Under the pieces are notes generated by a model. The model did no database searches and was not told the DNA's origin. It saw only the letters and a list, made by a program, of their open reading frames with translations. The translations under genes were made by a program, and so were the position numbers. Below, piece after piece: positions 28,455-37,678 of a stretch of DNA of 64,000 nt (the first letter of the stretch is position 1; each line of letters opens with the position of its first letter). Origin of the DNA: Pseudomonas asgharzadehiana (GTDB lineage: Bacteria > Pseudomonadota > Gammaproteobacteria > Pseudomonadales > Pseudomonadaceae). The stretch is taken from the NCBI RefSeq assembly GCF_019139815.1, contig NZ_CP077079.1, positions 3,596,001-3,660,000 of the forward strand, given 5' to 3'.

Positions 28455-29558
28455 TCAGCCGAAACGCTGTAGCTGCATTTCCTGCAAGCGGCTCAGGGTG
28501 CGTCGGAAAGGAAACGCCAGGTAGCCCTCGGTATAGAGGCGTTCCAACGGTACCCGCGCTTCGATAAACAAGGGCACCTTGCGGTCGTAGCACTCATCCA
28601 CCAGGGCAATGAACCGGCGCACACTGTCATCGTGCACCGACAATTGCGGCAATTCGCGGTCGCCCGCCGCTACACGCTGAACGCCATCTTCGGTACCACG
28701 GGCAATTCGGCCCGGGCGCTGTTGCGCACTCAGGTCGGGCACTTCACCCAGCAAAATCGCCTTGAAGCGATCACACAGCAGCATAAAGTCCATCGCCGCC
28801 AAGGGCTGCTCGCACAGGTCGGCATAGCGGCACCACAGCACGCTGTCACTGGCGTGCACGGCAGTGATGCAACGATGGCCGACGACCACCGGCCCGCTGC
28901 CGCCCCCCTGCCCTGCGGCCAATTGCTTGAATACGCCGGCCAGCGCGTCAGGCTGATTCACCCAATAGCGCTGCAGGCCGATGCCTGGATGCAACCGGTG
29001 GTCTTCAGCTCCATCCACCGCCACCACCTGCATGTGCCGCGTGATCGCCGCGATACCCGGCAAAAACCGCTCACGGTTGAAACCTCCGGCGTACAGCTGG
29101 TCCGGCGGCTGGTTGGACGTGCAGACCATCACCACGCCTTGCGCGAACATCTCCTGGAACAGGCGACCAAGGATGATCGCGTCGCCAATGTCATTGACGA
29201 ACAATTCGTCAAAACACAGCACACGCACAGCCTGGCTCAGTTCACGCGCCAGGGCCTGCAACGGGTCGGGGGTGCCGGTCAGTTGGAACGAGCGCTGATG
29301 CACCCACGCCATGAAGTGGTGGAAGTGTTGACGACGCGCGGGTACCCGCAGGCTTTGGTAGAACTGGTCCATCAACCAGGTTTTGCCGCGCCCCACCGGC
29401 CCCCACAGGTAAACGCCGTTGATCGGCGCATGACCTTGATGCAGGGCCTGATGACAGCTTTGCAGGGCGTCCACCGCCCGGCGCTGGGCAGCGTCGGCGA
29501 CGAAGCCCTGTTGGGCGATGGCGTGTTGATAGGCGGCGAGGGGCGAGTCGAAAGTCAT
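28455..29558 (-). CDS. ZapE/AFG1-type ATPase
   Basis: A 367-residue AFG1-like ATPase. Walker A is GPVGRGKT (53-60), Walker B is VLCFDELFVNDIGDA, and the following CTSNQPPDQLY and the sensor region are typical. E. coli ZapE interacts with FtsZ at the septum under stress; mitochondrial AFG1 is a protease adaptor. As I recall the main Pseudomonas ZapE, its N-terminus differs from this one, so this may be a second, divergent copy. It is separated by 15 bases from the NTF2-like gene upstream and may be co-transcribed with it. Confidence 0.85.
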   Translation of the reverse strand: MTFDSPLAAYQHAIAQQGFVADAAQRRAVDALQSCHQALHQGHAPINGVYLWGPVGRGKTWLMDQFYQSLRVPARRQHFHHFMAWVHQRSFQLTGTPDPLQALARELSQAVRVLCFDELFVNDIGDAIILGRLFQEMFAQGVVMVCTSNQPPDQLYAGGFNRERFLPGIAAITRHMQVVAVDGAEDHRLHPGIGLQRYWVNQPDALAGVFKQLAAGQGGGSGPVVVGHRCITAVHASDSVLWCRYADLCEQPLAAMDFMLLCDRFKAILLGEVPDLSAQQRPGRIARGTEDGVQRVAAGDRELPQLSVHDDSVRRFIALVDECYDRKVPLFIEARVPLERLYTEGYLAFPFRRTLSRLQEMQLQRFG

Positions 29559-29573
29559 GCCCGCGATTATGAC

Positions 29574-29909
29574 CTACAGCGAGATATCCAGCCGTGAAAT
29601 CTTGCCCTGCTCGTTGAGACGGAAGGTGTAGCGCAGCTCCAAAGGGCTGCCGGGGAAATTGCCGGAGACCACGTTGCTGACCAACACCTTGCCGGTGCGA
29701 TGCTGCACTTTGAGCACCTCCACCCGGGGCTGGTAGCGCCGCGCGGTGTCTTCCATCCAGCGCGCAATGGCGGCGGTTCCGACCTGGTGCTGGCCTTCAT
29801 CGAACACATTGGCGTCGTCGGCAAAACACTGGGCGACGGCCGAGGTGTCATGGGTATTGGTCGCCACGAGATAGGCCGCGATGGCGGGGGCCAATTCGGG
29901 AAGGGACAT
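29574..29909 (-). CDS. SnoaL/NTF2-like protein
   Basis: A 111-residue protein with the cone-shaped NTF2/SnoaL fold pattern: an N-terminal helix (LAPAIAAYLVATNTHDTSAVAQCFADDANVFDEG), then beta strands ending ISRLDISL. Such proteins bind small hydrophobic molecules or act as isomerases or hydratases. The function is unknown. It lies 51 bases after the YafY-type regulator gene on the same strand, so the regulator may control it. Confidence 0.8.
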   Translation of the reverse strand: MSLPELAPAIAAYLVATNTHDTSAVAQCFADDANVFDEGQHQVGTAAIARWMEDTARRYQPRVEVLKVQHRTGKVLVSNVVSGNFPGSPLELRYTFRLNEQGKISRLDISL

Positions 29910-29960
29910 GGCACAACTCCTTGTTGGTGATTTATAGCGCCATGCTATGCCAAGGGTGTG

Positions 29961-30677
29961 TCAGTTTTTGTCAGGAGTGAACGGCGCGGATTCGTTCTGC
30001 TCCATCAGCTTGCGCCAGGCTCGCAACCAGTCGCTACGCCGCCCCGGATAACGCTCGCCCTGAACCTGCGCACTCGCCACACGGTCGGTGCGAAAGGTGC
30101 GATAAGCGCCGCGCAACTCACACCACGCCACGATCACCCGCACTTCATTGAGAAAGCCCAGGGCCAGCGGCCAGATCAGTCGCTGGCTCTGGGTCTGGCT
30201 GGCGTCCGCATAATCGATATGCAGCTTGGCCTGAGTGCGAATGGCCTCGCGAAACACATTGAGCGGCACGCGGTTTTCCGGGTAACCAAACCCCGGCGGG
30301 CCGGGCAACAGCGTCGGGTTGCGCAAGGCCTCCTGGGCGGCGGGGTCAAGTACATCGGCAATCTTGGCCAACGCGTTGGCAGCCGCGCGACTGAGCACCT
30401 CGTCCCCACGTTGGTCCACATAACGCAAGCCCAGCACCACGGCTTCGGTTTCCTCGGCATTGAGCATCAGCGGCGGTAAAAACAGGCCATTGCGCAACAC
30501 GTAACCCACGCCGGCCTCCCCGAAGATAGGCGCTCCCAGGGCGGTCAACTCGGCGATATCGCGGTACAGCGTACGTTCGGACACCTCCAACTGCGCCGCC
30601 AGCGCGGCGGCGGTGACAGGACGTTTCTTACCCCGCAGGGCCTGCAGCAAGGTCAGTAAGCGAGCGGTACGCGACAC
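29961..30677 (-). CDS. YafY-family HTH/WYL transcriptional regulator
   Basis: A 238-residue regulator with an N-terminal winged HTH (HTH_11 type; RLLTLLQALRGKKRPVTAAALAAQLEVSERTLYRDIAELTALGAPI), a middle region, and a C-terminal WYL domain (about 135-220). WYL domains bind nucleic acid or nucleotide ligands. The chosen start is a GTG (VSRTARLL) preceded by GGTGGGA; an upstream ATG would add 32 residues unlike the family. It is the first gene before the NTF2-like and ZapE-type genes. Confidence 0.88.
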   Translation of the reverse strand: MSRTARLLTLLQALRGKKRPVTAAALAAQLEVSERTLYRDIAELTALGAPIFGEAGVGYVLRNGLFLPPLMLNAEETEAVVLGLRYVDQRGDEVLSRAAANALAKIADVLDPAAQEALRNPTLLPGPPGFGYPENRVPLNVFREAIRTQAKLHIDYADASQTQSQRLIWPLALGFLNEVRVIVAWCELRGAYRTFRTDRVASAQVQGERYPGRRSDWLRAWRKLMEQNESAPFTPDKN

Positions 30678-30855
30678 GTTGATCCCACCGAAAAAGCCAA
30701 AAGTGCCGCAGCTTAGCAGAGCGCCCTGACAGAAAGTGTCAGCAGCAAGGTAGGCCTTTCGGTTAAAGAACAAAACGGCCTGTCATGACCGTTTTTTCAA
30801 TAGCTACGCTCATGCAAGCATGGTTATCTACGTATCTCAGGTGCCAGGTTGAGCC

Positions 30856-30998
30856 TGTGGCGAGGGCACTTGCTCCCGTGACGAGTTGACTGGCGCCCCG
30901 GTACTGACCTGATGCACCGCTCCCACATTTGAACCGCTTACTTGTCTTGCAACTTGATCGCCTGCCCGGCCGTCACGCGAGCAAGCGCCCTCACCACA
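30856..30998. repeat. Pair of inverted REP-like elements
   Basis: Two elements face each other: tgtggcgagggcacttgctc at 30856-30875 and its near-complement gagcaagcgccctcaccaca at 30979-30998, about 100 bases apart in the gap between the YafY-type regulator gene and pepN. The arrangement is a BIME-like REP pair. The same core (gcgaggg-gcttgctc) recurs at 58861-58947 and in part at 47953-47975. Confidence 0.7.
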
Positions 30999-31021
30999 AG
31001 TTCAAGTGCATTTACCCATGC

Positions 31022-33679
31022 TTACGCAAGGCTCTTGCTGACCACTTCGAACACATCACTCGACAGCTCGCCCGAAGCACGAATGCGCTCCAACTCGGCC
31101 TTCATCAGCGCCTGGCGCGCGCTGTCGTATTTGCGCCAGCGGGTCAGTGGCGCCAATTGGCGCGATGCGATCTGCGGGTTGAAGCCGTTCAGTTGGATAA
31201 CCAGGTCGGCCAGGAAGCGATAGCCCGAACCATCGGCCGCATGGAAGTTGATCAGGTTCTGCCCGGCAAACGCGCCGATCAATGCGCGCACTTTGTTCGG
31301 GTTCTTGAGGGTGAACGCCGGGTGCTCCATCAACTCCTGCACCCGCGCCAAGCCGCCCGGCAGGGTGCTGGCGGCCTGTACGCTGAACCATTGGTCCATG
31401 ACCAGCGGGTTGTCCTTGAAGTTCTCGGCGAATACCGCCAGTGCCTTGGCCTTTTCCGCTTCGAACGGCGAGTTCACCAACACCGCCAGCGCGGTCAGGC
31501 GTTCGGTCATGTTGTCGCTGGTGTCGAACTGGTCCAGGGTGGCCGCCAACACTTCAGGCTTGCCGCTGAGCATCAGGTACGACAGCGCGATGTTCTGCAA
31601 CGCACGCCGGGCAAAGTGTTCGGCCGCTGCGACATAAGGCGTCTGCTTGGACAGTTCACGATTGGCTTGATAACGCAGCCACAGCGCTTCGAACAGGTGC
31701 TCTGCCAGTTGCTGGCGGGCAAACTCGCGGGCGGCGTGGATGGCGTCGACATCCGCCACTTCGCTGATTTCCGTCAGGTAGGCTTCGCCGGGCAACGACA
31801 GCATTTCCGCGACCATCGCCTGATCCAGGCGCTCATCGCTCAACACCGTGCGCAGCGCGTCGATCAAGCGTTGGTCAAGCTTCAGCGGCTGGCCGGCCTG
31901 ATGCTGGCCAATCAACTCCTGCAACACCTGCACCGCCAGTTGCTGGCCGGCATCCCAGCGGTTGAAGCCATCGCTGTCGTGCTGCATCAGGAACATCAGT
32001 TGATCGCGGCTGTACGCAAAGCTCAGTTTCACAGGTGCCGAGAAACCGCGCAGCAGCGAAGGCAGCGGCTGTTCAGCGATATCGACAAAGGTGAAGGTCT
32101 GCTCGGCTTCGGTCACCGAAAGCACCCGCGAGGTGCCAGCGGCGGCGGCTTCACCGGCCAGGCGCAAGGCAATGCCCGCGCCCTTCCCGTCCAGCAGGCC
32201 CAATTCCACCGGGATCACGAACGGCAGTTTTTCCACCTTGTCCGGGGTTGCCGGGCAGCTCTGGCGGAAGGTCAGGCTGTAGGTCTTGGCCACGGCGTCG
32301 TAGGACTCGCTCACCGCCAAGCGTGGGGTGCCAGCCTGGCTGTACCAGCGCTTGAACTGGCTCAGGTCAGCGCCGTTGGCATCTTCCATGGCCTTGATGA
32401 AATCGTCGCAGGTCACGGCCTGGCCGTCGTGGCGCTCGAAGTACAGGTCGCTGCCTTTACGGAAGCCTTCGGCACCGAGCAAGGTGTGGATCATGCCGAC
32501 CACTTCCGAGCCCTTTTCGTACACGGTGAGGGTGTAGAAGTTGGAGATTTCGATAAAGCTGTCCGGGCGCACGGCGTGGGCCATGGGGCCGGCGTCTTCG
32601 GCGAACTGGTGGGTACGCAGGTACGCCACATCCTGGATGCGCTTGACCGTCGCTGAGTTCATATCGGCCGAGAAGCCCGAATCACGGAACACGGTAAAGC
32701 CTTCCTTGAGCGACAGCTGGAACCAGTCGCGGCAGGTCACGCGGTTGCCCGACCAGTTATGGAAGTATTCGTGGGCAACAATCGCCTCGACGCGCTGGTG
32801 CGCGGCATCGGTGGCGGTTTCGGCGCGGGCCAGCACGGCGCTGGAGTTGAAGATATTGAGGCCCTTGTTCTCCATGGCGCCCATGTTGAAGTCATTGACC
32901 GCGACGATCATGAAGATGTCGAGGTCGTACTCGCGGCCGTAGGTTTCTTCGTCCCAGCGCATGGATTTTTTCAGGCTGGTCATGGCGTGCTGGCACTTGT
33001 CGATGTTTTCCGGCTCGACGTAGATGCGCAGCGCCACCTCACGATTGGTCATGGTGGTGAAGCTGTCTTCGACGCACCACAGGTCACCGGCGACCAGCGC
33101 GAACAGGTAGGCCGGCTTCTTGAACGGGTCTTCCCAGGTCGCCCAGTGGCGGCCGTCTTCGCCGGGGCCGCTGGCGATCGGGTTGCCGTTGGACAGCAGC
33201 ACCGGATAGCGGTGCTGTTCGGCGATCACCGTGGTGGTGAAGGTGCTCATCACGTCCGGGCGGTCGAGGTAATAGGTGATCTTGCGAAAGCCTTCGGCCT
33301 CGCACTGGGTGCAGAACATGCTGCCGGACTTGTACAGGCCTTCCAGTGCGGTGTTGCTTTCCGGGTGGATCTTGACCGTGGTGTCGAGGGTAAACGTGGC
33401 GCTTTTTGGGTGCACGGTCAGGTGGCTGTCGGTCAACTGATAGTCAGTGTCGGTCAATTCCAGATCGGCCAAATTGACGCTCAACAGCTCCAGTTGCTGA
33501 CCGTCCAGCACCAGCGGCGGCAAACCGGCGCCGCGCTCGGGGTTACGGCGCATCACCAACTGCGCGTGGACCAGGCTGTGGTCCTCGAACAACTCGAAGG
33601 TCAGGTGCGTCTCGTCGATCAGGTAGTCCGGCGCCTGATAGTCCTTCAGGTAAATCATCTTCGGTTGTTCGGTGCGCAT
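31022..33679 (-). CDS. pepN: Aminopeptidase N
   Basis: An 885-residue M1-family zinc aminopeptidase that removes N-terminal residues from peptides in the cytoplasm. The GAMEN substrate motif is at 267-271, and the zinc site HEYFH at 303-307 is completed by E326 (SLKEGF). The length matches E. coli PepN (870). The start ATG (MRTEQPKMIY) is served by AAAGGA eight bases upstream; a second ATG three codons earlier is too close to that site. It lies 13 bases after the DUF2797 gene in the same direction. Confidence 0.96.
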   Translation of the reverse strand: MRTEQPKMIYLKDYQAPDYLIDETHLTFELFEDHSLVHAQLVMRRNPERGAGLPPLVLDGQQLELLSVNLADLELTDTDYQLTDSHLTVHPKSATFTLDTTVKIHPESNTALEGLYKSGSMFCTQCEAEGFRKITYYLDRPDVMSTFTTTVIAEQHRYPVLLSNGNPIASGPGEDGRHWATWEDPFKKPAYLFALVAGDLWCVEDSFTTMTNREVALRIYVEPENIDKCQHAMTSLKKSMRWDEETYGREYDLDIFMIVAVNDFNMGAMENKGLNIFNSSAVLARAETATDAAHQRVEAIVAHEYFHNWSGNRVTCRDWFQLSLKEGFTVFRDSGFSADMNSATVKRIQDVAYLRTHQFAEDAGPMAHAVRPDSFIEISNFYTLTVYEKGSEVVGMIHTLLGAEGFRKGSDLYFERHDGQAVTCDDFIKAMEDANGADLSQFKRWYSQAGTPRLAVSESYDAVAKTYSLTFRQSCPATPDKVEKLPFVIPVELGLLDGKGAGIALRLAGEAAAAGTSRVLSVTEAEQTFTFVDIAEQPLPSLLRGFSAPVKLSFAYSRDQLMFLMQHDSDGFNRWDAGQQLAVQVLQELIGQHQAGQPLKLDQRLIDALRTVLSDERLDQAMVAEMLSLPGEAYLTEISEVADVDAIHAAREFARQQLAEHLFEALWLRYQANRELSKQTPYVAAAEHFARRALQNIALSYLMLSGKPEVLAATLDQFDTSDNMTERLTALAVLVNSPFEAEKAKALAVFAENFKDNPLVMDQWFSVQAASTLPGGLARVQELMEHPAFTLKNPNKVRALIGAFAGQNLINFHAADGSGYRFLADLVIQLNGFNPQIASRQLAPLTRWRKYDSARQALMKAELERIRASGELSSDVFEVVSKSLA

Positions 33680-33692
33680 GGGTGGCATCCTT

Positions 33693-34490
33693 TTACTGAT
33701 GCACGGCGAGCTGGTAGGCCGTGTACTTACGAATATTGATTACGCCGGTGTCGAAGATCAGGTATTGGCCCTTGATCCCCAGCAGCGTGCCTTCGGCAAT
33801 CGGGTTCTTGTCCAGGTTGAAGCTGACGATCTTGGCCGGATACTGCTCCACCGGGTAGCGGATTTCCAGCGGCTCGATGTCGGTAACCGGTTGGATGGCC
33901 TGCAGGCCAAAGCGTTCCTGCAATTGCAACAGGCCATCGGCACAGGACGCGAACAGTTCATCGCGCACCTGTTTGAGGTCCACCGTCGCGGCATCGCCCT
34001 TGAGCAGTGCGCGCCAGTTGGTCTTGTCGGCCACCTGGCTGCGCAGCACGTCTTCGACGAAGCCCGATTGCTGGCGCGTGGCCACACGCATGATCGGCAA
34101 CGCCTGGCTCGCGCCCTGGTCCAGCCAGCGCGTGGGCAACTGGGTGGCGCGGGTGATACCGACTTTGATGCCTGACGAGTTGGCCAGGTACACCACGTGG
34201 TCGGTCATGCAAAATTGCTCGCCCCAGCCTGGATCGCGGCAGGTGCCAGCGTCGTAATGGCAACGCTCGGGGCTCATGATGCATAGGTCGCACTGGGCCA
34301 GCTTGGTCATGCACGGGTAGCAATAACCCTGGCTGAAGCTGGTCTTGGTCTTGCGGCCGCAATGGCTGCAATGGATGGCACCGAGGTACTCCAGGCGTAT
34401 ATGGGTACCGATCAGCGGGTTGACCGGCACCTCGGTATCGCCCAGACGAAACGCGTATTGAACGGTCGGCTCACCGAGTTGCGCCGACAT
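33693..34490 (-). CDS. DUF2797 protein
   Basis: A 265-residue cytoplasmic protein of the DUF2797 family. The N-terminal half holds many Cys/His pairs (CSHCGRKT, CYPCMTKLAQCDLC, and more) that look like zinc-binding sites. The middle region VYLANSSGIKVGITRATQLPTRWLDQG resembles a GIY-YIG nuclease fold. The function is unknown. The start is at MSAQLGEP; the longer in-frame extension is out of the family range. It lies between the DUF1315 gene and pepN in a run of same-strand genes. Confidence 0.85.
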   Translation of the reverse strand: MSAQLGEPTVQYAFRLGDTEVPVNPLIGTHIRLEYLGAIHCSHCGRKTKTSFSQGYCYPCMTKLAQCDLCIMSPERCHYDAGTCRDPGWGEQFCMTDHVVYLANSSGIKVGITRATQLPTRWLDQGASQALPIMRVATRQQSGFVEDVLRSQVADKTNWRALLKGDAATVDLKQVRDELFASCADGLLQLQERFGLQAIQPVTDIEPLEIRYPVEQYPAKIVSFNLDKNPIAEGTLLGIKGQYLIFDTGVINIRKYTAYQLAVHQ

Positions 34491-34519
34491 TTTGCTGACT
34501 GCACCGCGACCAATCTCAA

Positions 34520-34780
34520 TCAATGGATCGCATCCGACTTGAACAGGATGTTCGGCACGGTGGTCGATTTGGACTGGCACTCCTGCGGGCCCATGTAGCC
34601 GGTGCGCTGGTCTTCCGGCAGGTTCTGGATTTCCCAGGCGATCACCGCTTGCAGCGACAGCTCGCGCTGTTCGGCGGTGAGCTTGCGCCCATCGGACCAC
34701 TTGCCGATTTCCACGGCGAGCTTGAGGCTCTCATAGATGTCGGGCGTGATGTTTTCGATCATTTCAGCAAAAGAGGACAT
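34520..34780 (-). CDS. DUF1315 (YeaC-like) protein
   Basis: An 86-residue protein of the YeaC/DUF1315 type. It begins MSSFAEMIENITPDIYESLKLAVEIGKWSDGRKLT, and the second half is polar, with GYMGPQECQSKS. It has no signal peptide and the function is unknown. A clear AAGGAAGAG lies before the ATG. It follows the rhomboid gene by 14 bases and probably belongs to the same transcript as DUF2797 and pepN. Confidence 0.88.
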   Translation of the reverse strand: MSSFAEMIENITPDIYESLKLAVEIGKWSDGRKLTAEQRELSLQAVIAWEIQNLPEDQRTGYMGPQECQSKSTTVPNILFKSDAIH

Positions 34781-34794
34781 GCGGCTCTTCCTTA

Positions 34795-35664
34795 TCAAAT
34801 AGACGACTTGCGACGGTTGTACACACCGCCGAGCAAACCGGTCAGGCAACCGATAGCCAAGCCGCCCACATGGGCCGCGTTGGCGATTTCACCGAAGCCG
34901 ATCATCGAGACCAGCCCCGACAGGCACAGCACCAGCCACACCAGCATCATCACCAGCACCCCACGGGGCAGGCGGTAAGCCGGGTTGGGCGACAACCATT
35001 GAAAAATCCAGCAATGCCCGAGCAGGCCATACAACACGCCGGACAAACCGCCGAACAGGCCAGGGCCGCCATAGGCGTATTGAGCGTAGTTGGAGACCAG
35101 ACTGAACAACAGCGTCAGGCCCAGCAGGTTGATACCACCCTGGCGACTTTCGATGCGCCGGCCCAATTCCCAGTACCACATGCCGTTCATGGCCAGGTGC
35201 AGGATGCCGAAGTGGATCAGCATCGGCGTGACCAACCGCCACCACTGCCCCGACGCCAACATGTCGGCGAACGGCGTGAACTGGATGTACTCCCCCATCA
35301 CCCGGAATGGCAGGAACGTCAGCCAGGCCATGGCTTGCAGGTTCTCGCCGAGCAGGGTCACCGCGCCGACGATAAGGCTGGCCAGCAGCACCAGCGCCGT
35401 CACCGGGCTGTGCCGCACCTGTTGGGCAAAGCCGGGTCGAGTCGACGGCGCCTGTTCGGGAATGTCCAATTGCCGGTCCGGATCACCGGCGGGAAACCGC
35501 TGGTACAACACGCGCACGTCATCGCTGATGCTCTCGGGCACCCACAACACTTGTTCCCCCGCCTCCTCACTGACGCGGTGGGGCACTTGCATGCGTTGCA
35601 GCAGGCTGACGAAACCACCCAGGTCAACGCTCAGGGGCAAGCGCAATACAGCCACGGTGCTCAT
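34795..35664 (-). CDS. Rhomboid-family intramembrane serine protease (GlpG-like)
   Basis: A 289-residue inner-membrane protease. A soluble N-terminal domain (about 1-85) resembles the GlpG cytoplasmic domain. Six membrane helices follow, with catalytic S208 (GLFGGLSGVLYG) and H265 (NAAHVGGLAIG) and the WR region (WWRLVTPMLIH) after the first helix. Its substrate is unknown. It overlaps the upstream phosphatase gene stop by four bases, so the two are coupled. Confidence 0.93.
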   Translation of the reverse strand: MSTVAVLRLPLSVDLGGFVSLLQRMQVPHRVSEEAGEQVLWVPESISDDVRVLYQRFPAGDPDRQLDIPEQAPSTRPGFAQQVRHSPVTALVLLASLIVGAVTLLGENLQAMAWLTFLPFRVMGEYIQFTPFADMLASGQWWRLVTPMLIHFGILHLAMNGMWYWELGRRIESRQGGINLLGLTLLFSLVSNYAQYAYGGPGLFGGLSGVLYGLLGHCWIFQWLSPNPAYRLPRGVLVMMLVWLVLCLSGLVSMIGFGEIANAAHVGGLAIGCLTGLLGGVYNRRKSSI

Positions 35665-36632
35665 TTAATGACCTCAGGCCGCTCAACGTCGACCCATACG
35701 AATTTACGCGGGTCCAGGCGGGTTTCCTGGTCCAGTCGATACGCCACCAGCTTGCCGTACAGCACCGCGCTGTAATCCAGGCAGGCCAGGTTCGGGCGGA
35801 TCGGCGCCGGTGTGCCGCTGCGCCAGTAGTGGCCGACGAACAACAAGGGCTCGTCGACGCCGTAGCGCAGCAGGGAATTTTTTTGCGTCGATGACAACGG
35901 CGTACGCGCCACCGGCTCCGGCAATGCATCGGGCTGGAACACAATGTCGCCGTAGGTTTTCGGGTCGTCTTCCCAGAACTTGGTGCGAAAAAACGAACGC
36001 GTCAGGCCATCGCCGCCGGTGAGTGTGAGCCCATCGGGCAGGCGCATATCCGTGCCGCGCAGCAGGCGGTCGAATGCGTTACAGGCAAAACTGCCCGGCA
36101 CGGCGGCGGCTTGCAGGAAGTGCTGGTCGATGCAGCCATCCGGGAAGGTCGCGCGCAGCGGTTGGATGAAGCCCTCATCCCAGCACGCGTGCACCACGCG
36201 AAAACGCCCGGCGTCGACAAACAGCGGCATGTCGTAGAACCAGCCAAGGAAGTCATGCCAGTCAGTCGGGTGGTGCTCGAACTGCGTCAGGGTCTCGTGG
36301 ATCAACCGTTCATGCCGCGGCGTGTGCTCACGCACGAACTGGCGGCCGCTGCCGGGCGGTGCGGGTGTGACCCAGCCCAGGGCGTTGAACTCGTGGTTAC
36401 CCATGATGCACAGCGCCTGGCCGGCTTCGGCCATGTCATGCACGATGTGCAGCGCCTCGCGGATGCGCGGGCCACGGTCGATGATATCGCCGAGGAACAC
36501 CGCCATGCGCGACGGATGGCGCCAGGTGCCGCCCTGCTTGTGATAACCCATCTGGTCGAGCAGGTGCTCAAGGGTATGGGCGCATCCGTGCACGTCACCA
36601 ATCAGGTCGTAGCTACGCGCGGGATCGAGCAT
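35661..36632 (-). CDS. Metallophosphatase of the PPP serine/threonine type
   Basis: A 323-residue calcineurin-like phosphatase. The metal-binding motifs are all visible: GDVHGC, GDIIDRGP, GNHEFNALGW and, further on, HACWDEGF and GHYW. Members of this branch may act on proteins or on diadenosine tetraphosphate. The chosen start, MLDPARSYDLIGDVHG, places motif I near the N-terminus as usual; its ATG overlaps the nadK stop. It lies between nadK and the rhomboid gene, with four-base overlaps at both ends. Confidence 0.88.
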   Translation of the reverse strand: MLDPARSYDLIGDVHGCAHTLEHLLDQMGYHKQGGTWRHPSRMAVFLGDIIDRGPRIREALHIVHDMAEAGQALCIMGNHEFNALGWVTPAPPGSGRQFVREHTPRHERLIHETLTQFEHHPTDWHDFLGWFYDMPLFVDAGRFRVVHACWDEGFIQPLRATFPDGCIDQHFLQAAAVPGSFACNAFDRLLRGTDMRLPDGLTLTGGDGLTRSFFRTKFWEDDPKTYGDIVFQPDALPEPVARTPLSSTQKNSLLRYGVDEPLLFVGHYWRSGTPAPIRPNLACLDYSAVLYGKLVAYRLDQETRLDPRKFVWVDVERPEVIK

Positions 36633-37522
36633 CAGTCGCCTCCACCCCCCAAGCGGCTGCCCCAGCCAAGCTTGGTGCGGCACACTTCGTAGTAGTTGTG
36701 ATCCAGTGGGTGGATCAACCGCAGTTTCTGCGCTTTTTTGCTCACGGTGATGGTGTCACCGGGGGCGCAGGTGAAATGGTTTTGCCCGTCGCAGGAGACT
36801 TGCGGGTAGATTTGCATGTCTTTGGACACCACGATTTTCAGCTCACTGTTGCCGTCGACCACAATTGGCCGGCTGGACAACATATGGGGATACATCGGCA
36901 CAATCACAATGGCATCGAGCTTGGGATGCATGATCGGGCCACCGGCCGACAGCGCATAGGCAGTCGACCCGGTGGGCGTGGCGACGATCAGGCCATCGGC
37001 CTTCTGGCTGCACACGAACTGGCCGTCGATATACAGCTCGAACTCGATCATGCGCGTGGATTTACCGGGGTGCAGCACCACGTCATTGAGCGCATCGCCC
37101 TGGCCGATGGCTTCACCATGACGGCGCACTTCGGCCTGCAACAGGAAGCGGTTTTCCACCAGGTAATGGCCGTCAAGCACCTTGGCCACTTCCACTTCCA
37201 GCTCATCGGGGCGGATATCGGTCAGAAACCCCAGGCTGCCCCGGTTGATCCCCAGCACCGGCACGTTATGCCGCGCCAACGCCCGCGCCGCGCCGAGCAG
37301 GCTGCCGTCACCGCCCACCACGATGACCATGTCACAGACTTCACCGAGCATCTTGCGCGACGAGGTTTGCAGGCCGTGGCCGGGGAGAATCTCGGCGATG
37401 GTGTCTTCGAGGATCACATGCAGGTGGCGTTCCAGCAGGAATTTTTTCAGCCGGCGGACGGTGTCCAGCACCTGGGTACTGCCCAGGCGACCGATAATGC
37501 CGATATTGCGAAATTGCTCCAT
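36632..37522 (-). CDS. nadK: NAD kinase
   Basis: A 296-residue enzyme that phosphorylates NAD to NADP. The conserved GGDG motif is in VVGGDGSLLGAARAL, with the following NRGSLGFLTDI, and the second region ADGLIVATPTGSTAYALSAGGPIMHP is typical of the family. The start ATG (MEQFRNIGIIGRLG) fits the usual length. It is the first gene of a leftward run (nadK, phosphatase, rhomboid, DUF1315, DUF2797, pepN) and diverges from the DUF1853 gene. Confidence 0.96.
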   Translation of the reverse strand: MEQFRNIGIIGRLGSTQVLDTVRRLKKFLLERHLHVILEDTIAEILPGHGLQTSSRKMLGEVCDMVIVVGGDGSLLGAARALARHNVPVLGINRGSLGFLTDIRPDELEVEVAKVLDGHYLVENRFLLQAEVRRHGEAIGQGDALNDVVLHPGKSTRMIEFELYIDGQFVCSQKADGLIVATPTGSTAYALSAGGPIMHPKLDAIVIVPMYPHMLSSRPIVVDGNSELKIVVSKDMQIYPQVSCDGQNHFTCAPGDTITVSKKAQKLRLIHPLDHNYYEVCRTKLGWGSRLGGGGD

Positions 37523-37678
37523 GGGGCTCCTGCGGGATGTGGGGTGTGGCAAAAAAGAAACGATTATGGGCGAAAGGCCGCTTGAGGCAAAATCCTTTGT
37601 CGCCGTGAAGCCTTGATGACAATGGTTCTCAGGGGTCCTGCGGCCTCCGCTCCCGGCTTGAAAGGCTATGCTCGGACC

